Below are positions 25,416 to 35,051 of a stretch of 64,000 bases of DNA, in pieces. Source of the stretch: Burkholderiales bacterium (GTDB lineage Bacteria; Pseudomonadota; Gammaproteobacteria; Burkholderiales; Burkholderiaceae_C); the NCBI GenBank assembly GCA_003963115.1, contig RXJQ01000040.1, positions 1 to 64,000 of the forward strand, read 5' to 3'. Each line of letters begins with the position of its first letter. Position 1 is the stretch's first letter. The translations under genes and the position numbers were made by a program. The notes beneath the pieces are model-generated. The model was not told the origin of the DNA, did no database searches, and was given only the letters and a program-made list of their open reading frames with translations.

Positions 25416-26483
25416 ATGCTGGTGGACACAGACGCCAAGGTTGTCTCGCTCAAGCGGTACAAGGTGCTCAAGGGCCAGAGCTCGGTATCGGGCCTGTCGT
25501 CCGGCGCCTTCATGACGGTGCAGTTGCACCTGGCCCATTCGTCGAGCTTTGTTGGTGCGGGCGTGATTGCTGGCGGGCCATTCCGGTGCGCGGAGTCTTT
25601 CAGGGCCGCGTCCGCCCTGGCCGAGGACGCCTACGTGCAGAACGCGCTGTACATCTGCATGAACCCGCTGATCCCGCAGACCGGGCCCGATGCCCGTCAT
25701 CTGGCCAAGGTGGCCAAGGCCTGCGCCGAAGCCGGTGAGATCGACCCGGTCCAGCACCTCAAGGACCAGCGCATCTACATCTTCACCGGCAAGACCGACG
25801 AGGTCGTCTACTCCGACGTGGTCAAGCGCACCAAGCAGTTCTACCAGGCGCTCGACGTGCCTTTGAGCAACATCAGGTACCACGATCACGTCGAGGCGGG
25901 CCACTCCATCATCACGGACAACCCCGAAGACTCGCCCCTGCCCACCAACCAGCCGCCCTACATCAACAACGGCGGCTTCATGCAGTCGCATGACATCCTC
26001 GATCACATCTACGAAGGCTTGAAGCCAGCATCGGACAAGCTCAGTGGCCGCCTGATCCGCTTCGACCAGACACCCTTCTTCGATGGCGACAAGCGCGCCA
26101 GCATGAGCAGCTTCGGCTACGCCTACATCCCTGCGGCGGTGGAGGCCGGTGCCCCGGCCCGTGTGCACATTGCGCTGCATGGCTGCAAGCAGGGCTACAA
26201 CTACGTCAACTATGTGAACGGCCGGCCCGATACGCAGAACTCGGTGCCCTATGGCAACCGCTACTTCACCACCACCGGCTACAACCACAAGGCCGACAGC
26301 AACAACATCATCGTGCTGTACCCGCAGGCCCAGGGCACCGACGATGGCGAGACCCAGAACCCCGATGGCTGCTGGGACTGGTGGGGTTACACCAGTGCCA
26401 ATCCCAACCAGCCGGACTACTATTCCAAACAGGCCATCCAGATCCGGGCCATCCACGGCATGCTCAGCGCGCTGGGCGGCTGA
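25416..26483 (+). CDS. Type 2 short-chain PHA depolymerase without signal peptide
   Basis: The 355-residue hydrolase has the type 2 (circularly permuted) catalytic order of PHB depolymerases: lipase box GLSSG near residue 30, acidic region KTDEVVYSD, His region EAGHSI, then the oxyanion segment HIALHGCKQGY. The C-terminal DGCWDWWGY stretch is characteristic. Extracellular members have a signal peptide; here the first residues are MLVDTDAKVVSLKRYKVL, with no hydrophobic segment, and no in-frame upstream start gives one. It is therefore probably cytoplasmic, acting on granules or oligomers, like the PhaZd-type enzymes of Ralstonia. The phasin-like gene follows 38 bp downstream. The start at 25416 is preceded by GGGAG. 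Confidence 0.82.
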   Translation: MLVDTDAKVVSLKRYKVLKGQSSVSGLSSGAFMTVQLHLAHSSSFVGAGVIAGGPFRCAESFRAASALAEDAYVQNALYICMNPLIPQTGPDARHLAKVAKACAEAGEIDPVQHLKDQRIYIFTGKTDEVVYSDVVKRTKQFYQALDVPLSNIRYHDHVEAGHSIITDNPEDSPLPTNQPPYINNGGFMQSHDILDHIYEGLKPASDKLSGRLIRFDQTPFFDGDKRASMSSFGYAYIPAAVEAGAPARVHIALHGCKQGYNYVNYVNGRPDTQNSVPYGNRYFTTTGYNHKADSNNIIVLYPQAQGTDDGETQNPDGCWDWWGYTSANPNQPDYYSKQAIQIRAIHGMLSALGG

Positions 26484-26521
26484 CAACCATTGAACACCTC
26501 AAGTTGAAAGAAGAGGGCTTC

Positions 26522-27079
26522 ATGTCAAACGAGCCGACACCCGTGTGGTCCGCACCCTTGCTGCGGGCCCAGAAGATGCAGATGCTGGCCGGCCAGCTGG
26601 TGGGCACCTCGCTGCGCAACGAAGTGGGCACGGCCACCTTGCTGCCCATGAGCCTGGATGCTTCACTGTGGCAGGAGCTGCTAGACATCCAGCACGCCAT
26701 CCTAGAGCGCGTGGCCCAGCAGCAGCAAAACTGGTGGGACGGGTGCAAGGACGTGTACGCCGAGTACAACCAGCTCAAGATGGCCAACACGCTCTCCAAG
26801 TTCGTGGAGCAGGAGTACAACGTGGTGGCACAGTTCAATGCCCTGGTGGCCAACCAGGCTGCCAGCTGGGCGGGGCTCATGGAGAACATCCACGTCGATT
26901 ACGCCTACTGGCTGACGCAAAAGCATGCGCAGGTGGCAAATGGGGCTGGCGGTGGTCACGGTGCGGCGCAGGCCACGCTGACCTTGCCGGCCCTGCCGGA
27001 TGCCGCAAGCGCGACCACCTCCCAGGTCGTCACCAAGGCCAAGGCCAGCGCCAAAGCCGCCAAAAAAGTCACCGCGTGA
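26522..27079 (+). CDS. Phasin-like PHA granule protein (candidate)
   Basis: The 185-residue protein is mostly amphipathic helix (about residues 45-140, with QQQQNWWDGCKDVYAEYNQ and FVEQEYNVVAQFN). It is followed by a short Gly-rich linker and a Lys/Ala-rich tail ending KAKASAKAAKKVTA. Helical body plus AK-rich tail is the layout of several betaproteobacterial phasins and granule-DNA linkers, but I cannot name the family with certainty. Position next to the PHB depolymerase supports a granule role. GAAGAGGG precedes ATG 26522. Confidence 0.55.
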   Translation: MSNEPTPVWSAPLLRAQKMQMLAGQLVGTSLRNEVGTATLLPMSLDASLWQELLDIQHAILERVAQQQQNWWDGCKDVYAEYNQLKMANTLSKFVEQEYNVVAQFNALVANQAASWAGLMENIHVDYAYWLTQKHAQVANGAGGGHGAAQATLTLPALPDAASATTSQVVTKAKASAKAAKKVTA

Positions 27080-27139
27080 GCGGGATACCCTGATCCGCTT
27101 GCCGAGCAGAGCGGCAGGCCTTGGGCGTATGCTCGGTGC

Positions 27140-27412
27140 ATGAGCATGCCCTCTCATGACCAGCAGCAGCCCCTTGCCCAGCCTTGTGCCAGCCCCTGCG
27201 TGCGGCTGTGCACCCTCAACGAGGCCGATGTCTGCGTAGGCTGTGGCCGCACCCTGGCCGACATCACAGGCTGGACGAAGATGTCCGAGGCTGACAAGGC
27301 GGCTTGTGTGGCACGCGGCAGGGCGAGCTTGCAGCAGATGGGTCGACCGCTGCCGCCTTATCCACCGGCATCGGCACCGACATCGGCACCGGTCCTGCCC
27401 CGTCGCCGCTAG
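27140..27412 (+). CDS. DUF1289-family protein with Cys cluster
   Basis: The 90-residue protein has the DUF1289 pattern: SPCVRLCTLNEADVCVGCGR, with four or five cysteines in the first 37 residues, then a WTKMSEADKAACV stretch. The cysteines suggest zinc or an iron-sulphur cluster. These small proteins are widespread in proteobacteria and uncharacterised. The tail (about 72-90) is Pro/Ala-rich. Function is not established. Confidence 0.85.
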   Translation: MSMPSHDQQQPLAQPCASPCVRLCTLNEADVCVGCGRTLADITGWTKMSEADKAACVARGRASLQQMGRPLPPYPPASAPTSAPVLPRRR

Positions 27413-27448
27413 CGGCCCTCAGCGGCTGCTAGCGCGCGGCGCCGGCAC

Positions 27449-28546
27449 TCACAAGCTCATCGCGGCGGCGTAGCCCGTCATCTCCAGATAGCCGGTGCCG
27501 ACGATGCGGCCTTGCGCATCCAGCAGGTCGCTCAAGCCTTCCCAGTAGATGCCGCCGGTGCTGCGCCGGCTGTCGATCTCCTGTTTGTCCATGCGGGCGC
27601 GCACCTCGTAGCGCTCGCCCGCGATCTCCAGTTGCCACTGCACCGGGTAGCGGGCCGCGCTGGCCGGGCTGGTCCAGAGGCGGCCGGGGGTGAAGCGCAC
27701 CTCGTCTGGGCGCAGCGCGCGGCTGGGCTGACCGGGGCGACGCAGGCTCCCGCCGCGCCAGTGGCTGCTGCCATCGCGACGGCGCAGGCTGAATGCCATC
27801 AAGGCCGAGCCATCACGCAGGTTCATGCCGATCCAGTCCCAGCCCACGGCATTCCGGTCGAGCATGGCTTCGCTCCATTCGTGGTCCAGCCAGGCCTGGC
27901 CCTGAACCGCCAGGGTCTGCTGTCGGTACTTCAGTTGCCCCTGGACGGCCAGTTGCGGTTGCGAGTAGTAGTGGCTGGCGTTGAGCGGCTGGGGGCCCTT
28001 CTGAGAAAAGCCAGCCTGGCCTTGCAGCAACAGGGCTTGGGTTTGCGTCAGGCGCAGATCGAGCGCGTAGTGACGCGCGGCCACATGGCTGGTGTAGTGG
28101 CTGGCGTTTACAGGGCCTTGGCGCTGCAAGGTCCAGTCACGCAGGGTCAGCCCTGTGTCGCCTTCCGTGGCCTGGGCGAGTCCGAAGCCCACGCGGGCGA
28201 TGCGTTGGTCATGCAGCATCTCGCCTCGACCGATGTCGCTGAGCGCCGTGTGCGCGAACACCAGTTGCTTGGCGGCAAAGCGGCTGTGACTGTGCTCGGC
28301 GTCGTCCACCCGCGAGCGAAAAAAGGTGATCTGGAAACCAAACGGCGTGGGCGTGGACGGCGACGCCGCTTGCAAGGAGCCGGTGATGTACCACCACTCA
28401 GTGCGAAAGGCCGGATGGGCGCCGAAGTCGTGCGGAAAGCGCAGCACGTCGCTGGCGCGGATGAGAGGGTGGGGTGATTGCGCGAGGGTGCTGGCAGGCC
28501 CTGTCAGGGCGGCCGGCAAGAGGCGCAGCCATTGACGACGGTTCAT
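27449..28546 (-). CDS. AttH/CrtC-like lipocalin-fold secreted protein
   Basis: The 365-residue protein starts MNRRQWLRLLPAAL, a Tat-like signal. It then has a domain resembling the AttH/carotenoid 1,2-hydratase-like lipocalin fold, with segments EWWYITGSLQ, ITFFRSRV and WLDHEWSEAML. These proteins are often encoded with FtsX-type ABC permeases, as here: the permease gene ends 8 bp before this start. A role in moving or modifying a lipid or antibiotic-like molecule in the envelope is inferred from that pairing. No catalytic claim is supported. Confidence 0.85.
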   Translation of the reverse strand: MNRRQWLRLLPAALTGPASTLAQSPHPLIRASDVLRFPHDFGAHPAFRTEWWYITGSLQAASPSTPTPFGFQITFFRSRVDDAEHSHSRFAAKQLVFAHTALSDIGRGEMLHDQRIARVGFGLAQATEGDTGLTLRDWTLQRQGPVNASHYTSHVAARHYALDLRLTQTQALLLQGQAGFSQKGPQPLNASHYYSQPQLAVQGQLKYRQQTLAVQGQAWLDHEWSEAMLDRNAVGWDWIGMNLRDGSALMAFSLRRRDGSSHWRGGSLRRPGQPSRALRPDEVRFTPGRLWTSPASAARYPVQWQLEIAGERYEVRARMDKQEIDSRRSTGGIYWEGLSDLLDAQGRIVGTGYLEMTGYAAAMSL

Positions 28547-28554
28547 GATGGGCT

Positions 28555-31167
28555 TCACCAGTCTTCCTTGACGGCCATGACCGCATCCCGGCTTGCGGCG
28601 GCACGACCGGCTATCAGCGCCGTGACGGTGGCGGCCATGACCACGCTGGTGCACAGCGCGGCCAGCCGGGCCCAGGGCAGCAGCATGTCCATCGTCCAAT
28701 GAAAGCTCTGCGGGTTGACCACATGGACCAGCACCAGGCTGACCACGATGCCCAGCCCCAGCCCCATCAGCGCGCCCACGCTGCCCAAGGCGGCGCCTTC
28801 CCCCGCGACGATGGCCAGGATCTGCCGGCGGGTGAAGCCCAGGTGGCCGAGCAAGCCAAACTCCTTGCGCCTGGCCAGCACCTGCGCCGAAAAGCTGGCC
28901 GCCGTGCCGAACAGCCCGATGCCGATGGCCACGGCCTGCAGCCAGTAGGTCACGGCGAAGCTGCGATCGAAGATGCGCAAGGTGGTCTGGCGTATCTCGC
29001 GTGGCTCGGCGAACGCGATCAGATCGCCGCTGAGGCCATGTGCCGTCGCCCGCTGCCGAATGGCCTGCTGGACATCGGGCGTGCGCGCTTGAGGTGTCAG
29101 CCACATGGCCAGTTCGTTGACGTCCGTGTCGCCGCTGAGGCGCTGGTAGTCGGTGGCGTCCATCACGATGGCGCCTTGCTGGCGTGCGTAGTCGCGCCAG
29201 ACGCCGCGCACATAGGCCTGCACGGGCGCTTGTCCGGTGCGCAGGGGCAAGGCCACGATGCTGCCTGGTCTGGCCTCGTACAGATCGACCATGGCTTCGC
29301 TCACGAACACATTGACCAGGTCGGGCCGCTCGGGGGCCAGTTCGCCGACCAGGGGCAGGGCGCGGCCCGGTACCAGCGCGGCTCCGCCTTGACGAAGCGG
29401 CCGCGCGATCAGCGCCACGGCTGCTTGGTCCGGCCGAAGGCTCAGGCGGCTGACACGGACGCCCACCGCCCGCTGCACGCCGGGGACACGGGTGAGGTCG
29501 GCCAGCAGGGCGGGGCTCAGGCTGGGCCCGCCATCGTCCAGCCCGCTGCCATCGCCCTGGCCACCGCTGCGCACGGTGCGCGCATACAGGTCGGCGGGCA
29601 GCACCACATCGAGCCAGCGGGTGACCGAGCCCCGAAAGCTCGCCACCATCACGGTCAAGGCCACTGACAGGCTCAGGCTGGCCACCACGCCGGCCATCAG
29701 CACCGTGGCGGTGTGACGCATGCGCCGCGCACGCTCCAGCGCCAGCATCATCGGCGCGCTCATGCGCAGCAGGCGCCTGGGCCACAGGCGCAGCACGATG
29801 CCCACGGCCGCAGGCACACACCCGATGCCGCCCAACAACAGGCACGCCACGGACAGGTAAGCCCACAGCGGCATCCCCGCCAGGGCTGGCAGGCGAGCCA
29901 GACCGGCTCCCAGAAGCAGCAAGGCCGGGCCATGCCACCAGCCTCGTGAGCCCTGCAGCGTGACCTCGCCCAGGCCTTTGAGCGCCTGCGCGGGGGCCAG
30001 GCCTTGCGCCCTGCGTGCCGGCAGCAGGCCGCCACCGACAGCGGCCAGCGTGCCCAGCGCACCGTAAGCCAGGGCGGCCCACAGCGACCATTGCAGATGC
30101 GGCGTGATGCCGGGGAAGTAGCCGCCACCGAGGTCGCCCGCCAGCAGGCGCAGCGCGGTGCTGGCCAGCAGCGTGCCCAGAGCGACACCCAGCAGCGAGC
30201 CCAGTATCCCGATGAAAACCGACTCCCACAGCACCAGCTGCAAGCGTTCCCTCGCGCTCAAGCCCAACACGCCCAGCAAGGCGAACTGCTGCTGGCGTTT
30301 GCTCACCGACAAGGACAGGATGGAGAACACGAGAAACGCGCCCGTGAACAAGGCCACCAGGGCCAGCACCGTCATGTTCACGCGATAGGCCCGGGACACA
30401 TTGGAGACACGCTGCGTGGCGTCCTCGCCCGCGTCGCTCAGCACGCCTGCCGGCAGCTGCAAGGCCGTGATCACCTCACGCACCTGGGCACCCTCCACCA
30501 GCTTCACGTCCAGCCGCGTGATCTGGCCCGGGGTACCCAAGGCGTCCTGCACCCCGGCGATGTCCATCACACCCAGGGCCTCGCCACCTGCCATCACCGT
30601 ACCCACCACGCGCAGCTTCAAGCGCCTGAGCCCGGCCTGCACTTGAATCACGTCGCCAGGCTTGGCATGCAGCAGACGCCGGGCCGTGGCATTGAGCGAG
30701 ATGGTGTCAGGCGCGAAGAGCGTGAGCCGATCCTGCTGAGCCTGTGTGGCGTCCAGTTGCGGCAGCAAAGTGGGCGTGAGCGCGGCGGCGACCAGGGGGT
30801 CCAGGCCGATGATGTGAAGGGCTTGCGGCTTGTCCTGGTTCCCATCGCCAGCTTGCCAGGCCTGCGTGTGCACATCGATGATGGGACTGGTCACCGCCAC
30901 CTGCGGGTGCGCCGCGACCTGGGCATACAAGGCCTCGTCCAGCCCACCGTGCGCGGCGCGCAGACTCAAGTCGGCCTGCCCATTGACGGACCGCACGGCG
31001 GCACTGAACTCACTGAGCGCCGACTCGTTGATCAGGTGCACCGAAAAGGCCAGCGCCACACCCAGCAGCACGGCCAGCACCGCGGCGGCGTGGCGCAGGC
31101 CATGGTGGCGCAGCTCCTGCCAGGAGAAGCTGCGCAGCAAAGGCCAGACGGGGGAGGGGTTCCGCAT
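28555..31167 (-). CDS. FtsX/MacB-type ABC transporter permease, two-module
   Basis: The 870-residue membrane protein has two FtsX-type modules. Each has a periplasmic domain flanked by hydrophobic segments: helix near residues 25-45, three helices around 265-360, a second signal-like region near 480-500, and three helices at the C-terminus. Length and layout resemble the permeases of lipoprotein or lipid export systems. It precedes the AttH-like gene by 8 bp on the same strand. No ATP-binding subunit gene lies next to it, although such loci usually start with one, so the ATPase must be encoded elsewhere or was lost. Substrate unknown. Confidence 0.88.
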   Translation of the reverse strand: MRNPSPVWPLLRSFSWQELRHHGLRHAAAVLAVLLGVALAFSVHLINESALSEFSAAVRSVNGQADLSLRAAHGGLDEALYAQVAAHPQVAVTSPIIDVHTQAWQAGDGNQDKPQALHIIGLDPLVAAALTPTLLPQLDATQAQQDRLTLFAPDTISLNATARRLLHAKPGDVIQVQAGLRRLKLRVVGTVMAGGEALGVMDIAGVQDALGTPGQITRLDVKLVEGAQVREVITALQLPAGVLSDAGEDATQRVSNVSRAYRVNMTVLALVALFTGAFLVFSILSLSVSKRQQQFALLGVLGLSARERLQLVLWESVFIGILGSLLGVALGTLLASTALRLLAGDLGGGYFPGITPHLQWSLWAALAYGALGTLAAVGGGLLPARRAQGLAPAQALKGLGEVTLQGSRGWWHGPALLLLGAGLARLPALAGMPLWAYLSVACLLLGGIGCVPAAVGIVLRLWPRRLLRMSAPMMLALERARRMRHTATVLMAGVVASLSLSVALTVMVASFRGSVTRWLDVVLPADLYARTVRSGGQGDGSGLDDGGPSLSPALLADLTRVPGVQRAVGVRVSRLSLRPDQAAVALIARPLRQGGAALVPGRALPLVGELAPERPDLVNVFVSEAMVDLYEARPGSIVALPLRTGQAPVQAYVRGVWRDYARQQGAIVMDATDYQRLSGDTDVNELAMWLTPQARTPDVQQAIRQRATAHGLSGDLIAFAEPREIRQTTLRIFDRSFAVTYWLQAVAIGIGLFGTAASFSAQVLARRKEFGLLGHLGFTRRQILAIVAGEGAALGSVGALMGLGLGIVVSLVLVHVVNPQSFHWTMDMLLPWARLAALCTSVVMAATVTALIAGRAAASRDAVMAVKEDW

Positions 31168-31221
31168 GCCCCAAGCATATCGGTTGCTTGGCGCAGGCCC
31201 TGGCTGTCAGCCAAGCACACC

Positions 31222-32571
31222 TCAGGCATGCGCATGTTGGTCTTCGCGTCTGGCTTGGGTCCCGCCTTGCGATGCGGGCGCGGCCTGCTGCGTCAGCATG
31301 CTGTCCTGCTCGTCCTGATAACCCGAGCGCAACTCGCGCGTCAACACAGCCTGGTCCAGCTCACCCTCCCACTTGGACACCACCACCGTGGCCACCGCAT
31401 TGCCGATGAAGTTGGTCAGGGCGCGGGCTTCCGACATGAAGCGGTCCACGCCCAGGATCAGCGCCAGCCCGGCCACGGGCACATCGGGCACCACGGCCAA
31501 GGTGGCGGCAAGGGTGATGAAGCCTGCACCCGTCACACCCGAAGCGCCCTTGGACGTCAGCATGGCCACGCCCAGAATGCTCAGTTGCTGCGTGAGCGTG
31601 AGGTCGATGTTGAGGGCCTGCGCCACGAACAAGGCCGCCATCGTCAGGTAGATGTTGGTGCCATCCAGGTTGAAGGAATAGCCTGCTGGCACGACCAGAC
31701 CCACCACGGACTTGGGGCAGCCCAGGCGTTCGAGCTTGGCCATCAGCGGCACCAAGGCCGACTCCGATGAAGACGTGCCCAGCACCGTCAGCAGCTCCTC
31801 CTTGATGTAGGCGATGAAGCGCAGGATGTTGAAGCCCGTGACGGCCGCGATGGTGCCCAGCACCACCAGCACGAACAGACCGCAAGTCAGGTAGAAGCTG
31901 CCCATCAGCGCGGCCAGCGGCTTGAGCGCGGCCCAGCCGTACTTGCCCAGCGTGAAGGCCATGGCGCCGCCTGCGCCGAGAGGGGCCAGCTTCATGATCG
32001 CGCTCATCATCGAGAAGAAGATGTGCGAGCATTCCTCGATGAAGCTGTGCACGGCCTTGCCGCGCTGACCCATGTGCTGCATGGCATAGCCGAACAGCAG
32101 GGCCAGCAACAGCACTTGCAGCAAATCGCCCGAACCCGTGAAGGCATCGGTGAAGGTCTTGGGGATGATGTGCAGGAGGAAGTCCACCGTGCTTTGCTCG
32201 CCCGCCTTCTTGGCATAGGTTGCCACGGCATTGGCATCCAGCGCATGCACATCGGCATTGAAGCCGTGGCCTGGCTTGAGCACATTGACCACCACCAGGC
32301 CAATGGCCAGGGCGATCGTGGACACGACCTCGAAGTAGACGATGGCCTTGACGCCCACGCGCCCGACCTTCTTCATGTCGCCGCCATTGAGGATCCCCAG
32401 CACCACCGTGCAGAAAATGATGGGGCTGATCAGCATCTTGACCAGCGCGATGAAACCGTCGCCCAGGGGTTTGAGCTGCACGCCCAGTTTGGGATCGACG
32501 ATGCCCAGACAACCACCGGCCACGATGGCCAGCACGACCCAGAAATACAAGTGTGAGGTGAGGCGTTTCAT
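31222..32571 (-). CDS. dctA: C4-dicarboxylate transporter, DAACS family
   Basis: The 449-residue protein has about eight membrane segments and the hallmark features of sodium- or proton-coupled dicarboxylate/glutamate symporters: the Ser-rich [13 protein letters not shown] loop, [14 protein letters not shown], and [19 protein letters not shown]. It imports succinate, malate and fumarate. The start at 32571 has GGAG upstream in GACTGGAGCC. The C-terminal tail is polar and rich in Gln/Ala. The regulator DctB/D is not in the window. It is divergent from acuI, 171 bp away. Confidence 0.93.
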   Translation of the reverse strand: MKRLTSHLYFWVVLAIVAGGCLGIVDPKLGVQLKPLGDGFIALVKMLISPIIFCTVVLGILNGGDMKKVGRVGVKAIVYFEVVSTIALAIGLVVVNVLKPGHGFNADVHALDANAVATYAKKAGEQSTVDFLLHIIPKTFTDAFTGSGDLLQVLLLALLFGYAMQHMGQRGKAVHSFIEECSHIFFSMMSAIMKLAPLGAGGAMAFTLGKYGWAALKPLAALMGSFYLTCGLFVLVVLGTIAAVTGFNILRFIAYIKEELLTVLGTSSSESALVPLMAKLERLGCPKSVVGLVVPAGYSFNLDGTNIYLTMAALFVAQALNIDLTLTQQLSILGVAMLTSKGASGVTGAGFITLAATLAVVPDVPVAGLALILGVDRFMSEARALTNFIGNAVATVVVSKWEGELDQAVLTRELRSGYQDEQDSMLTQQAAPASQGGTQARREDQHAHA

Positions 32572-32742
32572 GATCGCGGCTCCAGTCAACTGCAAGGGCC
32601 ACGCAGCGCGGCCATCATGGAGTGCAAGCGTAGCCAATCGAAGCCCGCCTGAACATGTGGCATTCCACATTCGTGCATCGCCTTGCTCACGCGGCGCGGT
32701 TATGCTGCCCGTCTTGGCGGCGCTCGCCACTGGAGACACAGC

Positions 32743-33726
<984 letters not shown>

Positions 33727-33830
33727 GCGGGCCTGGCCTGTGCTGGGCCTTCGGTAGCAATCGAGACACTTGGTAACGCCCCATTCATGGCCCACTCAGC
33801 AGGTTGGCATGAATACAAGGGGAGCGTGAC

Positions 33831-34976
33831 GTGAAGTATCTGGATGCGACGACACCAAGCAGGACGGCATGCCTCCTGCTGGCGACGGTACTCAGTGCCT
33901 GTGGCGGCGGCGGTGGCGGGAACCCGCCTGCTGATACACCTGCTGCGGCCGACCCCAGTGCAACTGGGGGCCAGACAGCGGCCATGCCTGCACCGCTGAA
34001 GGACGGCCGACAAGAGGCATCGACCTGCGGCACCGCCTCATCGGCTTCAGGTGTGTTCTATGCCGATTTGCGCGGCGCAGCATTGGGCGTGGGCGCGGCC
34101 CTCAACGGCGCGCAGCCTTTCCTGGCCGACAACGCCTGGAACCAGGACATCAGCGCTTGCCCGGCAGACCCGGCCTCCGATCAGCTCATCGCCAAGATCG
34201 GCCTGAACACCAGCCTGCACCCTGACTTTGGTGCGGGCCTCTACAACGGCGCGCCCATCGGCTTTCCTTATGTGGTGGTGTCTGGCACACAGCCCAAGGT
34301 GAGCATCGCGTTCACGGCCTATGGCGACGAGAGCGACCCTGGTCCCTACCCTGTGCCTGTCAACGCGCCGATTGAAGGTGGCTCATCCAGCAGTGGCGAC
34401 CGCCATGTGATCGTGCTCGACCGTGACAACCAGCGCATGTATGAGCTGGGCGGCGCCTATCCGCAAAGCAATGGCAGTTGGAACGCCGCAGCAGGCGCCA
34501 TCTTCCATGCCGACAGCAACAGCGTGCGCCCCACGGCCCAGCCCGGCTGGACCAGCACCGACGCCGCAGGCCTGCCCATCTTCCCCGGCCTGGCGCGTTA
34601 CGAAGAAGCCGCCAAGGGCCCAGGCGGTATCCGCCACGCCCTGCGCTTCACCGTGGCCTCGACCCGTGCAGCCTACGTGCCACCAGCCTCGCACTGGGCG
34701 CCCGCCAGCCCATCGGCCTTCTCGGCCCCCATGGGCATGCGCGTGCGCCTGAAAGCCAGCTATATGATCCCCGCTTCATTCAGCAACGAGACCAAAGCCT
34801 TGCTGACCGCGATGAAGACCTATGGCCTGATCGTGGCCGACAACGGCTCAAACTGGTACATCAGCGGCGCCCCGGACGACCGCTGGAACAACGCCAAGCT
34901 GGTGTCCGAGCTGGCGCAGGTCAAGGGCAGCAACTTCGAGGTCGTGCGCATGGATGGCCTGGTGGTCGGGCCTTGA
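33831..34976 (+). CDS. Putative lipoprotein with poly-Gly linker, unknown function
   Basis: The 381-residue product has a lipoprotein signal with lipobox LSAC at about residues 21-24. It is followed immediately by six glycines and a Pro/Ala-rich linker, a frequent surface-lipoprotein layout. The rest (about 70-380) contains motifs such as DRHVIVLDRDNQRMYELGG and a Trp/Tyr-rich C-terminus. I recall similar hypothetical proteins but no named family. The stop codon lies inside a large hairpin (34959-35017). Convergent with the SPFH gene. Function not assigned. Confidence 0.7.
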   Translation: MKYLDATTPSRTACLLLATVLSACGGGGGGNPPADTPAAADPSATGGQTAAMPAPLKDGRQEASTCGTASSASGVFYADLRGAALGVGAALNGAQPFLADNAWNQDISACPADPASDQLIAKIGLNTSLHPDFGAGLYNGAPIGFPYVVVSGTQPKVSIAFTAYGDESDPGPYPVPVNAPIEGGSSSSGDRHVIVLDRDNQRMYELGGAYPQSNGSWNAAAGAIFHADSNSVRPTAQPGWTSTDAAGLPIFPGLARYEEAAKGPGGIRHALRFTVASTRAAYVPPASHWAPASPSAFSAPMGMRVRLKASYMIPASFSNETKALLTAMKTYGLIVADNGSNWYISGAPDDRWNNAKLVSELAQVKGSNFEVVRMDGLVVGP

Positions 34977-35017
34977 TCGCGCGCGGGTCGCCACCGACGC
35001 GCGTGCCCGACCACCAG
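34959..35017. terminator. Long hairpin between convergent lipoprotein and SPFH genes
   Basis: Perfect 13-bp arms CTGGTGGTCGGGC (34959-34971) and GCCCGACCACCAG (35005-35017) enclose 33 nt. These contain a second stem (GTCG with CGAC, extended by CGCGC-type pairs across a 2-nt bulge). The left arm includes the last coding residues of the lipoprotein gene and the hairpin contains its stop codon. Located between two convergent genes, it can terminate both transcripts; no T tract is present, so the mode is uncertain. The 13-bp perfect stem is unlikely by chance. Confidence 0.55.
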
Positions 35018-35051
35018 CCACCTCCCTTGACTCCCTTGATGCCCTTGGCAC

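Noticed and set aside
30004-31770. Plus-strand frame of 588 codons opposite the FtsX permease gene
   Set aside because: Composition is His/Gln/Arg-rich and it overlaps the true permease and dctA genes; no domain or start signal.
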